5,690 nt of DNA from an uncultured bacterium (lineage in GTDB: Bacteria; Bacteroidota; Bacteroidia; Chitinophagales; CAIODY01), in contig CAIQHW010000299.1 in the NCBI GenBank assembly GCA_903871715.1, positions 1 through 5,690 on the forward strand, read 5' to 3'. Below the pieces are notes generated by a model. It saw only the letters and a program-made list of their open reading frames with translations. It ran no database searches and was not told the DNA's origin. Within the stretch, counting starts at the first letter, position 1. The number at the start of each line of letters is the position of its first letter. Made by a program: the position numbers and the translations under genes. Below are positions 1 through 5,690 of this stretch, in pieces.

Positions 1-1102
1 CACCGTAACTCCAACCGAACATCGAAATTTTATTGCTATCTACCCAATTTTGTTTTTTAAAATATCGTGCTGCACTTATTTGGTCTTGCGTTTCAATCTG
101 GCCTAAATTCATGTAAGTACATTTTCTGAAAGCCTCACCACGATTGCCTGTGCCACGATTATCTACACAAACAATGGTGTAACCATTTTGTGCTAAAAAC
201 TGAAAATAGAGCATGTTCATTCCTCCCCAACGGTCTTCCACTTGCGAAGCATTTGGTCCGCCATAACAATACATAAACACAGGGGATTTATCTTTTTTCT
301 TTTTCAAAATTGGTGTAATCATGTAGCCATATAATTCAGTACCATCTTCGGTTTTGAAGCTAAAAAAGTTAGCAGGAATTATTTTTCGTTCTTTCAATTT
401 TGATGTTAAAACAGCGTTGTCTTCCAACACTCTGATACTTTTATTTTCAGCATTTAGCAAAGTAAACTTTGGTGGCGTTGTTATGTGCGACAATGTTTGA
501 ATAGCTAAAGAAAAATCAGGATTAAATTCGTAAGAAGCCCAAGCAGAGTCGGTTTTAAAGCAATCACGTTCTTCATTGCCATTGATGTTGCAACGGCTCA
601 ACACTTTGTAATAAGGCATATCGCCCACTTGCTGATAATAAACAGTTTGCGTTTTTTCATCGTAACCATACACATCTGTTACATCGAAAGGCGAAGTGGA
701 CAATTTCTTCACCAACGAACCGTCCGCATTGTATAAATACAATTGTTCAAAACCATCTTGCTCACTCATCCAAATAAATTGTTTGCCACCATTAATAAAA
801 ATGGGGCAATCTTTTTTTGCTTCTACATCAACGTAGGCTTTGTTTTCTTCTTTTAGAATGGAGGTCAAATTACCAACTACTTTTTCTCCTTCATCGACAA
901 AATGAACTTTCATTAAGTCTAAATGATTTTGGAAACGATTTAGTTTTTCAATCCAAATTGTCGTTTCGTTAATCCAATTAGTTTGTGGAAGATAATAGAA
1001 TTGAGAACCGTCTGTAGGAATATAATTTCCCGTTCTTCTTTGTTTTTCAATATTATACACCTCCAAACTCACCACCGAATTATCTTCTCCAGCTTTTGGG
1101 TT
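1..1102 (-). CDS. Dipeptidyl peptidase IV (S9 family), downstream part: late beta-propeller and start of the alpha/beta-hydrolase domain; frameshifted, cut by the left edge
   Basis: This frame continues the same protein as the fragment at 1101-1850 after a one-base shift. It begins N/YPKAGEDNSVVSLEV and stays open for 367 codons to the window edge. DPP IV removes Xaa-Pro or Xaa-Ala dipeptides from peptide N-termini, in the periplasm or on the cell surface. Numbering the repaired protein from Met1 at 1850, YCYGGP puts the oxyanion-hole Tyr near 529. VDNRGTGNRG and FRK follow, then LGQIETQDQ, and GWSYG places the nucleophile Ser at about 614. The Tyr-Ser spacing (85) is close to that of human DPP4 (Tyr547, Ser630). 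The catalytic Asp and His, expected roughly 75-110 residues later, lie beyond the left edge. There is no plausible start of its own near the break; the first in-frame ATG is at 913, inside the propeller. The family assignment is strong. Whether the gene is functional depends on whether the frameshift is real. Confidence 0.9.
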
Positions 1103-1103
1103 A
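1100..1103 (-). other. Frameshift site in the DPP IV gene (one extra base, creating TAA)
   Basis: On the minus strand the sequence reads TAC AAA TAA CCC AAA AGC, giving Y K stop. Deleting one A from TAAC gives TAC AAA TAC CCA AAA GCT, that is YKYPKA, followed in frame by GEDNS. This matches the conserved segment of bacterial DPP IV proteins. So one surplus A at 1101 or 1102 accounts for the break. It could be a sequencing or assembly error, or a true inactivating mutation. The sequence alone cannot decide between these. Confidence 0.85.
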
Positions 1104-1850
1104 TTTGTATTTTTCGTTTCGTGGATAATTTTTTGTTTCAAAATAATCAAGTGAATATTCTTTCACATTGCTTTCATCAAATCTGTAGTACAATATTTTT
1201 TTATTATCAGGACTCCAATAAAAAGCCCTATTGATACCAAACTCTTCTTCATAAACCCAATCCGTTGCGCCATAAATAATTTTGTTTTTTTCGCCGTCTT
1301 TTGTCATTTGCACTTCGGTAATTTCTTCGGCTAATAAATCGGCGTAAAACAAATTGTTGTTGATGATGTAACACACTTTCATGCCATCGTTGGAGAATTG
1401 CGCATAGCGTTGTTTGCCTTTGTTACTTAGGGCTTCCAGCTTTTTCGATTCACGAAAAAAGATGAAATTAGTTTCCATTGTTGAATGGCGATAAATGGCT
1501 TCTTTGTTAGTTGCAATCAATATTTTTTTGCCATCAGGGCTCAAATCAAAATCTTGCATCAGAATACATTTAATAGAATCTTTGGGCAAAAAATCATTGC
1601 CTTTCATCAGCGTATCCACCGTTTTGCCGCTTTCGGCTTCCACTTTTATGATGCACTGTTTGCCATTAGCATCCGCAGTTTGCTCTACATAAAATTTGCC
1701 ATCGGGCAACCATTTCCAACCGCCAACTGTTTTTGGAATGTAATCATAAGTTTTCCAAACGCTTTCCAGCGTTATGTTTTGAGCCGATAATTGTAAATGA
1801 AAAAATAAACCTGAAATAAAAACAAGAAAGTAGAATTGAGTTTTGCGCAT
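1101..1850 (-). CDS. Dipeptidyl peptidase IV (S9 family), upstream part: signal peptide and first part of the beta-propeller, ending at a frameshift stop
   Basis: The 249-residue N-terminal part of a secreted DPP IV. I chose ATG 1850 because it starts a clear signal peptide: MRKTQ, a hydrophobic core (FYFLVFISGLFF) and a probable cleavage site after LSA. The frame stays open upstream to 2003, but that extension runs through the htrA terminator and into the htrA 3' end, so it is not coding. Propeller-type strands follow (GGWKWLPDGKFYV, DFDLSPDGKKILIAT). TDWVYEEEF at residues 196-204 is the double-Glu substrate-anchoring motif, which binds the peptide N-terminus (Glu205/206 in human DPP4). FYWSPDNKKILYYRFDES precedes the break. 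The frame ends EKYK-stop at 1101-1103, whereas relatives read YKYPKAGE at this point. No convincing promoter is visible; TATTTTTC at 1880-1873 is a weak -7 match. Upstream htrA is separated by its terminator, so this gene is probably its own transcription unit. Confidence 0.9.
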   Translation of the reverse strand: MRKTQFYFLVFISGLFFHLQLSAQNITLESVWKTYDYIPKTVGGWKWLPDGKFYVEQTADANGKQCIIKVEAESGKTVDTLMKGNDFLPKDSIKCILMQDFDLSPDGKKILIATNKEAIYRHSTMETNFIFFRESKKLEALSNKGKQRYAQFSNDGMKVCYIINNNLFYADLLAEEITEVQMTKDGEKNKIIYGATDWVYEEEFGINRAFYWSPDNKKILYYRFDESNVKEYSLDYFETKNYPRNEKYK

Positions 1851-1891
1851 GAAAATATTTTTGTGAAAGTTAGAAAAATATTTTGCTACAC

Positions 1892-1928
1892 AAAAAAAGC
1901 GCACTTTAAAATTGCTTTCAAAGTGCGC
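1892..1928 (-). terminator. Rho-independent terminator of htrA
   Basis: On the minus strand, 28 nt after the htrA stop, GCGCACTTT (1928-1920) pairs perfectly with AAAGTGCGC (1907-1899). This is a 9-bp stem with a 12-nt loop, followed immediately by seven T residues (1898-1892). The stem base is GC-rich in an otherwise AT-rich region. On the plus strand the hairpin lacks a following T-tract, so it acts in the htrA direction. It separates htrA from the DPP IV gene, whose ATG lies 42 nt further on. Confidence 0.85.
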
Positions 1929-1956
1929 CTGAATTATATATCCATCAATAATAATA

Positions 1957-3438
1957 TTACAAACCAAATGAGAAATAATATTTGCCCGAATAACCAGGCA
2001 CAATGCCCTCCATCATTACGTTTCCTTTGGCTTCGTTTAAAATTTGTTTCACATCAGCAATTGAAGAAATTGGTTTTTTGTTCACCTTTGTAATGATAAA
2101 TCCTTCAGGAATTTCAGTTTGAGCAAACTTGCCCGAGCGATTAATGTTGGTGATTTTTACCCCACTATTGATTTGATATTTTGCTTTTTCGCTGCTATTT
2201 ATTTCTTCAAAACTTGCACCCAATTGATTAAATTTTTGTTCGTCTAAATCAGCCTTGCTCATCAATTTGGTACTGCCTTCGCTGTTTTTTAATTTCGCAT
2301 CCACACTCATCATTTTTCCTTTTCGCAAAAAATCAATTTTGATGTTATCGCCAGGGCGTTTGCTGCCCACATGTTCCATCATTTCGGGCACCGATTTAAT
2401 TTGCAAATCATCCATTTTAGTAATCACATCCCCTTTCTGCAAACCTGCTTCGGCAGCGGCACTGGCGGCAATAACATTACCCACATACACTCCTTTCAAA
2501 TCTTGTACATCGGCTTTATTTGCCAATTCATCGGTCATTTCAACTGGATTAATGCCTAAAAATGCCCGTTGAACCACACCAAAATGTGTTAAATCATCAA
2601 TCACTTTCTTTACAATATTTACAGGAATAGCAAATGAATAACCAGCATAAGCACCAGTTGGTGTAGCAATAGCTGAATTAATTCCAATCAATTCGCCACT
2701 TGTTGAAACCAGCGCCCCACCGCTGTTTCCAGGGTTTACCGCAGCATCTGTTTGAATAAAACTTTCAATGGCAGAATTGTTTTTGTCTTTAATAATATTG
2801 ATGTTTCTACCCTTTGCGCTCACAATTCCTGCCGTAACTGTCGATTCTAAATTGAAAGGATTTCCTACTGCTAAAACCCATTGACCCACTTTTACCGAAT
2901 CAGAATTTCCGAAGAAAATATACGGCAAATCTTTTTCGTCCACTTTTAGCAAAGCCAAGTCTGTAGAGGGGTCTGTGCCAATTACTTTCGCTGTTAAAGT
3001 GCGTTTATCATTCAACACCACTTCAACTTTATCGGCATTATCCACTACATGATTATTCGTAACAATGTAACCATCTTCTCTGATGATAACGCCCGAACCG
3101 CTTGCCTGTTGTGGCATTACATGATATGGTGAACCACCAAAAAAATCATCGCCAAAAAAATTTCCAAACGGGTTAAAACTCAAATTAGTTTGTTGTGCTT
3201 GAATCGTTGTTTTGATGTGTACCACCGCAGGAGTAACTGCTGATGCGGCTCCCACAAAATCAACATTGGGCGATGAGCGCATAGAATTGAACGATGCAAA
3301 ATTTGCTTTTGTGTTTTCATGCATCCAAGCCATATTTTTTTTAGGTACTAAATAAAAAAACAAACCTGCTGTTAAGAGTGATGTGATGATGGAAATAATA
3401 ACGGTGTTTACATAAATTCTTGTTTTACTGTTTTTCAT
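1957..3438 (-). CDS. htrA: HtrA/Deg-family periplasmic serine protease with two PDZ domains
   Basis: A Do-like protease/chaperone of envelope protein quality control (MEROPS S1C), 493 residues from the chosen start. Residues 8-31 form one hydrophobic segment (IYVNTVIISIITSLLTAGLF) that can serve as a signal anchor or signal peptide. The trypsin-like domain spans about 60-285 and carries the complete triad: His130 in TNNHVV, Asp160 in DPSTDLALLKV and Ser239 in NPGNSGG. A Phe/Gly-rich segment (residues 88-103) sits where the LA loop of Deg proteases lies. PDZ1 spans roughly 290-385 (AFLGI, AAEAGLQKGDVI). A more divergent PDZ2 spans about 405-493 (GVKITNI, IPEGFIITKVNKKPI) and ends YYFSFGL. ATG 3438 (MKNSKT) is preferred over the in-frame ATG at 3486. 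The longer form adds 16 residues before the signal segment and would overlap the candidate promoter. The gene is divergent from dapF and has its own terminator. Calling it degP versus degQ is not possible from sequence, so the symbol is the family name. Confidence 0.95.
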   Translation of the reverse strand: MKNSKTRIYVNTVIISIITSLLTAGLFFYLVPKKNMAWMHENTKANFASFNSMRSSPNVDFVGAASAVTPAVVHIKTTIQAQQTNLSFNPFGNFFGDDFFGGSPYHVMPQQASGSGVIIREDGYIVTNNHVVDNADKVEVVLNDKRTLTAKVIGTDPSTDLALLKVDEKDLPYIFFGNSDSVKVGQWVLAVGNPFNLESTVTAGIVSAKGRNINIIKDKNNSAIESFIQTDAAVNPGNSGGALVSTSGELIGINSAIATPTGAYAGYSFAIPVNIVKKVIDDLTHFGVVQRAFLGINPVEMTDELANKADVQDLKGVYVGNVIAASAAAEAGLQKGDVITKMDDLQIKSVPEMMEHVGSKRPGDNIKIDFLRKGKMMSVDAKLKNSEGSTKLMSKADLDEQKFNQLGASFEEINSSEKAKYQINSGVKITNINRSGKFAQTEIPEGFIITKVNKKPISSIADVKQILNEAKGNVMMEGIVPGYSGKYYFSFGL

Positions 3439-3483
3439 AACGTTGTGTTTTTGATTATTAAAAATAAAAAGTAAAAGTTTGTG

Positions 3484-3491
3484 CAAATGTT
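3484..3491 (-). promoter_or_regulatory. Candidate -7 promoter element of htrA
   Basis: AACATTTG followed by CAC on the minus strand matches the Bacteroidota -7 consensus TAnnTTTG at seven of its eight positions (A instead of the first T). It ends 45 nt before the htrA ATG. No TTG lies at the expected distance of about 19 bp; the nearest upstream TTGs are 28 and 31 bp away. This makes the call tentative. Confidence 0.3.
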
Positions 3492-3522
3492 TTTTTGATT
3501 TTTAATTTTGTTTAAACACCAA

Positions 3523-3538
3523 CAACCATCAATGGTTG
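3523..3538. repeat. Perfect 7-bp inverted repeat (CAACCAT-CA-ATGGTTG) in the htrA/dapF divergent region
   Basis: The arms CAACCAT (3523-3529) and ATGGTTG (3532-3538) are separated by two bases. The dyad lies 32 bp upstream of the candidate htrA -7 element and about 88 bp upstream of the dapF one. The short spacer and the lack of a T-tract argue against a terminator. A binding site for a dimeric regulator is possible, but no known regulator motif is recognised here. Confidence 0.4.
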
Positions 3539-3625
3539 AAGGTTATCAAATTTTCATTGCAAAATTATTTACAAAAAAAATGCGCTTGCAAGTAGATGAT
3601 GTTAAAAGAGTTTAAAATTGTGATG

Positions 3626-3633
3626 TAATTTTG
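3626..3633 (+). promoter_or_regulatory. Candidate -7 promoter element of dapF
   Basis: TAATTTTG is an exact match to the Bacteroidota -7 consensus TAnnTTTG and lies 21 nt before the dapF ATG at 3655, which would give a short leader. No TTG stands at the usual spacing upstream; the nearest is at 3586-3588, 37 bp away. The element overlaps the alternative TTG start at 3631, which supports starting dapF at 3655. Confidence 0.45.
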
Positions 3634-3654
3634 TTAAAATTTTTTGAACCGAAA

Positions 3655-4479
3655 ATGAAAATTGAGTTTTACAAATATCAAGGCACAGGCAACGATTTCA
3701 TTATGATTGATGATAGAAATGAAAATTTTCCCTTCGAAAATGTAGCACTCATCAATCGTTTATGTGATAGAAAATTTGGCATTGGTGCCGATGGTTTGAT
3801 GCTTTTGCGGAACAGTAAAATACAAAAAGATTTTGTGATGTGGTATGCCAATAGCGATGGTAAACCGAGTACGATGTGTGGCAATGGAAGTCGCTGTATT
3901 GCTGCGTTTGCGCATTATTTAGGCATTGTAAAAACAGAAACAATTTTTGAAGCAACTGATGGCATTCATCAAGCCATTATTGGTAGTGATAAAGTTGAAT
4001 TGCAAATGAATGATGTGGCTGAAATAAAAGTGTTGAACGATAATTTATTTCAACTCAATACAGGTTCTCCACATTTAGTAAAATTTGTTGAAAGCATTGC
4101 TGCTATTGATGTGAAAGCCGAAGGCAGACACATTCAAACCTTGCCCGAATATCCCAAAGGCATTAATATCAACTTTGTAGAAATGGCTGCCAATGCAGAA
4201 AAGCAAAGCATTTCAAACACTATTTCGTTGCAAATTAATATTCGCACTTACGAACGTGGCGTTGAAGATGAAACACTTTCATGCGGCACAGGCGCTGTGG
4301 CAGCGGCACTTTGCAGCTTGTTGAAAAACAAAAATGAATCGCAGATTCATCAAGTAAAATTAGAAACTTTGGGTGGCGAATTAATTGTGCGATGCAATAA
4401 AATGAACAACAATGCGTTCAATAATATCTGGTTGATAGGCTCAACAGCACAAGTTTTCAAAGGAGAAAAAGACATCTAA
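3655..4479 (+). CDS. dapF: Diaminopimelate epimerase
   Basis: DapF interconverts LL- and meso-diaminopimelate, without a cofactor, in the cytoplasm. Meso-DAP is the cross-linking residue of peptidoglycan and the direct precursor of lysine. The protein has 274 residues, normal for the family, with two mirror-like halves. Visible motifs are YQGTGNDF (residues 8-15), CDRKFGIGADGLM (37-49), MCGNGSRC with catalytic Cys75, NTGSPHLV (135-142), GININFVE (169-176) and YERGVEDETLSCGTGA with catalytic Cys210. Both catalytic cysteines are present, so the enzyme should be active. ATG 3655 (MKIEFYKYQ) is chosen because family members begin just before this GTGNDF segment. A TTG start at 3631 would add eight unconserved residues and overlap the candidate promoter. 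The gene is divergent from htrA. The downstream barrel gene starts 18 nt after the stop and is probably co-transcribed. Confidence 0.97.
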   Translation: MKIEFYKYQGTGNDFIMIDDRNENFPFENVALINRLCDRKFGIGADGLMLLRNSKIQKDFVMWYANSDGKPSTMCGNGSRCIAAFAHYLGIVKTETIFEATDGIHQAIIGSDKVELQMNDVAEIKVLNDNLFQLNTGSPHLVKFVESIAAIDVKAEGRHIQTLPEYPKGININFVEMAANAEKQSISNTISLQINIRTYERGVEDETLSCGTGAVAAALCSLLKNKNESQIHQVKLETLGGELIVRCNKMNNNAFNNIWLIGSTAQVFKGEKDI

Positions 4480-4497
4480 TTGTTACAACGAATCATT

Positions 4498-5328
4498 ATG
4501 AAGAAAATATTTTTTACACTACTTTTTTTAGTTTTTGCTTCGCAATTTTTGATGGCGCAATACGGCGGCAATCAGAATCGTGGCGGCGCAGAAATGAATC
4601 ACAAACACGAATCGCATAAAATGCAATCGTATGAAAAAACATATCCCGATTCGCCAAGAAAAGCTGTGTGTTTTAGTTTGCAAGGTTCGTTGCAAACACC
4701 TGCCGGAAATTTATATAACCGATTTGGTAATTCAAAAGCAGTGGGTATGGCTATTTATTACAAGGCAAAAAATAATTTTTGCTACGGAATAATGGGCGAT
4801 TATTTTTTTGGCAACAAAGTAAAAGAAGCAAATTTGTTTAAAAATATTTCTACTGTTGATGGCTATATTATTATGGAAGATGGCGAGTATGCTGAGATTA
4901 AGCTATATGAACGAGGTTATTATTTTGGACCAACGATTGGTTACATCTACCATAAATTATTGTCGAGCAATAAAAATACAGGTTTAAGTTTTTGGCTTAC
5001 ATCGGGCTACATGGAGCATAAAATAACGATTTTGGGCGATAATGTGCTGCAACTGCAAGGCGATTATAAAAAAGGTTACGACAGATTATCGGGGGGATTT
5101 TTTATTCAAGAGGGTGTGTTTTATAATCACATGTCTTTAAATCGTTTGGTGAATTATCGCATTGGTTTAGAAATGCTCGAAGGCTTTACACAAGGCTTAA
5201 GGGCTGTAAATTTTGATACTGGCGAATCAGGAAAACAAAAACGTTTTGATTGTTTATTGGCATTAAAAGTGGGTTGGTTTTTGCCCGTGTTTATTAAAGA
5301 CAACAAACCTCAAGATTACACGTATTGA
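4498..5328 (+). CDS. Secreted protein of unknown function, predicted outer-membrane beta-barrel
   Basis: A 276-residue protein with a clear signal peptide: MKKIFFTLLFLVFASQFLMA, with probable cleavage near residue 20 before QYGG. Then comes a Gly/Asn-rich and His/Met-rich linker (residues 22-45, with His35, His37 and His40). From about residue 55 to 265 there are alternating strand-like segments rich in Gly and aromatic residues (AVGMAIYYK, FCYGIMGDYFF, YYFGPTIGYIYHK, GLSFWLTSGYM, NYRIGLEMLEGFTQG, LALKVGWFLPVFI). This is the pattern of a small outer-membrane barrel. The segments YMEHKI, GDYKKGYDRL and LVNYRIGLE resemble, from memory, uncharacterised conserved Bacteroidota envelope proteins; no function is assigned. 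ATG 4498 is chosen because it directly precedes the Lys-Lys of the signal peptide. A TTG at 4480 would add six residues. The gene lies 18 nt behind dapF with no promoter seen between. No clear terminator follows; only an AT-only palindrome (5334-5347) precedes the rplS promoter. Confidence 0.8.
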   Translation: MKKIFFTLLFLVFASQFLMAQYGGNQNRGGAEMNHKHESHKMQSYEKTYPDSPRKAVCFSLQGSLQTPAGNLYNRFGNSKAVGMAIYYKAKNNFCYGIMGDYFFGNKVKEANLFKNISTVDGYIIMEDGEYAEIKLYERGYYFGPTIGYIYHKLLSSNKNTGLSFWLTSGYMEHKITILGDNVLQLQGDYKKGYDRLSGGFFIQEGVFYNHMSLNRLVNYRIGLEMLEGFTQGLRAVNFDTGESGKQKRFDCLLALKVGWFLPVFIKDNKPQDYTY

Positions 5329-5358
5329 TTTTTAGAAAATATTTTCTTGAAATAAATT

Positions 5359-5388
5359 TTGAAAAGCGAATCAGTTTTTATACTTTTG
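5359..5388 (+). promoter_or_regulatory. Bacteroidota-type promoter of rplS
   Basis: TTG (5359-5361), a 19-bp spacer and TACTTTTG (5381-5388) match the Bacteroidota consensus TTG-N(about 19)-TAnnTTTG exactly. The element ends 21 nt before the rplS ATG. The leader is A-rich (CACACCC followed by a purine run), as is common for strongly translated Bacteroidota genes that lack a Shine-Dalgarno sequence. The element shows that rplS has a promoter separate from the dapF unit. Confidence 0.75.
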
Positions 5389-5409
5389 CACACCCAAAAA
5401 AAAGAAAAA

Positions 5410-5690
5410 ATGGACTTTATAAAATTTGTAAACGACCAATTAGTAGTAGCAAAAACACATCCAGCATTTAAAGCTGGCGACAATATTACCGTTACCTATA
5501 AAATTATTGAAGGCGATAAAAGCCGCTTGCAATCGTTTAAAGGCGATGTGATTCAACGCCGTGGTACTGGCGCAACTGAAACTTTTACTATTCGCAAAAT
5601 ATCGGATGGTGTTGGTGTTGAGCGTATTTTTCCAGTTCATGCACCAAGCATCGAAACAATTGTGGTGAATAAATTGGGTAAAGTGCGTCG
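5410..5690 (+). CDS. rplS: 50S ribosomal protein L19, 3' end cut by the window
   Basis: L19 is a component of the large ribosomal subunit, located at the interface with the 30S subunit. The 93 complete codons read MDFIKFVNDQL, then HPAFKAGDNITVTYKI, EGDKSRLQSFKGDVIQRRG, TETFTIRKISDGVGVERIFPVHAPSI and NKLGKVRR. This is the characteristic L19 pattern: the FxPGD-like segment, FxGxVI, FTIRKIS, GVERIFPxHSP and GKVRR. Only the basic C-terminal tail of roughly 20-25 residues (usually xAKLYYLR) is missing beyond the right edge. The ATG at 5410 follows an A-rich stretch and is fixed by the conserved N-terminus. The gene has its own consensus promoter. Confidence 0.96.
   Translation, partial: MDFIKFVNDQLVVAKTHPAFKAGDNITVTYKIIEGDKSRLQSFKGDVIQRRGTGATETFTIRKISDGVGVERIFPVHAPSIETIVVNKLGKVR

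Noticed and set aside
1851..2003. N-terminal extension of the DPP IV frame up to an ATG at 2003
   Set aside because: It runs through the htrA terminator and overlaps the htrA 3' end. The true signal peptide starts at ATG 1850.
1485..2093. Plus-strand open frames opposite the DPP IV and htrA genes
   Set aside because: They are antisense shadows of well-supported minus-strand genes, with no recognisable domains or start signals.
3439..3486. Longer htrA start (ATG 3486)
   Set aside because: The 16 extra residues precede the hydrophobic signal segment and overlap the candidate promoter. The Met at 3438 gives a normal N-terminus.
4459..4465. AAAGGAG as a Shine-Dalgarno sequence for the barrel gene
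   Set aside because: It ends 32 nt before ATG 4498 and 14 nt before the TTG at 4480, too far for either. It also encodes part of the DapF C-terminus, and Bacteroidota rarely rely on such sites.
5334..5347. Palindrome AGAAAATATTTTCT after the barrel gene as a terminator
   Set aside because: It has almost no GC pairs and no loop, and no T-tract follows. A stable hairpin is unlikely in such AT-rich sequence.
1..5690. A novel multi-gene defence, mobile or biosynthetic system
   Set aside because: All genes but one belong to common housekeeping or envelope families. There are no transposases, integrases, repeats, toxin-antitoxin pairs or unusual domain fusions to support such a system.

Overview
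The window looks like an ordinary chromosomal segment of a Bacteroidota bacterium. The base composition is AT-rich, Shine-Dalgarno sequences are essentially absent, and there are -7 elements of the TAnnTTTG type. The gene families (a DPP IV-type S9 peptidase, a Bacteroidota-style HtrA, a conserved outer-membrane barrel) point the same way. The TTTTGCAC context before rplS would fit a Chitinophagales/Sphingobacteriales-like lineage, but that is a weak inference.

Left half, minus strand, read right to left. First comes a membrane-anchored HtrA/Deg serine protease (3438 to 1957), closed by a clear intrinsic terminator (1928 to 1892). Next is a secreted dipeptidyl peptidase IV starting at 1850 and running off the left edge just after its catalytic GWSYG motif. 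The DPP IV reading frame is broken at 1100-1103. One extra base makes a TAA stop inside the conserved YKYPKAGED stretch, and the rest of the protein continues uninterrupted in the next frame to the window edge.

Right half, plus strand. From a divergent intergenic region (3439-3654), which holds a 16-nt dyad and candidate promoters, dapF (diaminopimelate epimerase; lysine and peptidoglycan precursor) is read rightwards. It is followed 18 nt later by a secreted protein predicted to be an outer-membrane beta-barrel of unknown function. After that, a textbook Bacteroidota promoter (TTG-N19-TACTTTTG) drives rplS (ribosomal protein L19), which is cut by the right edge.

Three of the five genes act in or on the cell envelope: HtrA in periplasmic quality control, DPP IV as a periplasmic or surface exopeptidase, and the barrel in the outer membrane. 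DapF supplies the envelope from the cytoplasm, and rplS is translational housekeeping. I see no mobile element, CRISPR array, tRNA or rRNA, and no convincing new multi-gene system. The most notable item is the DPP IV frameshift.
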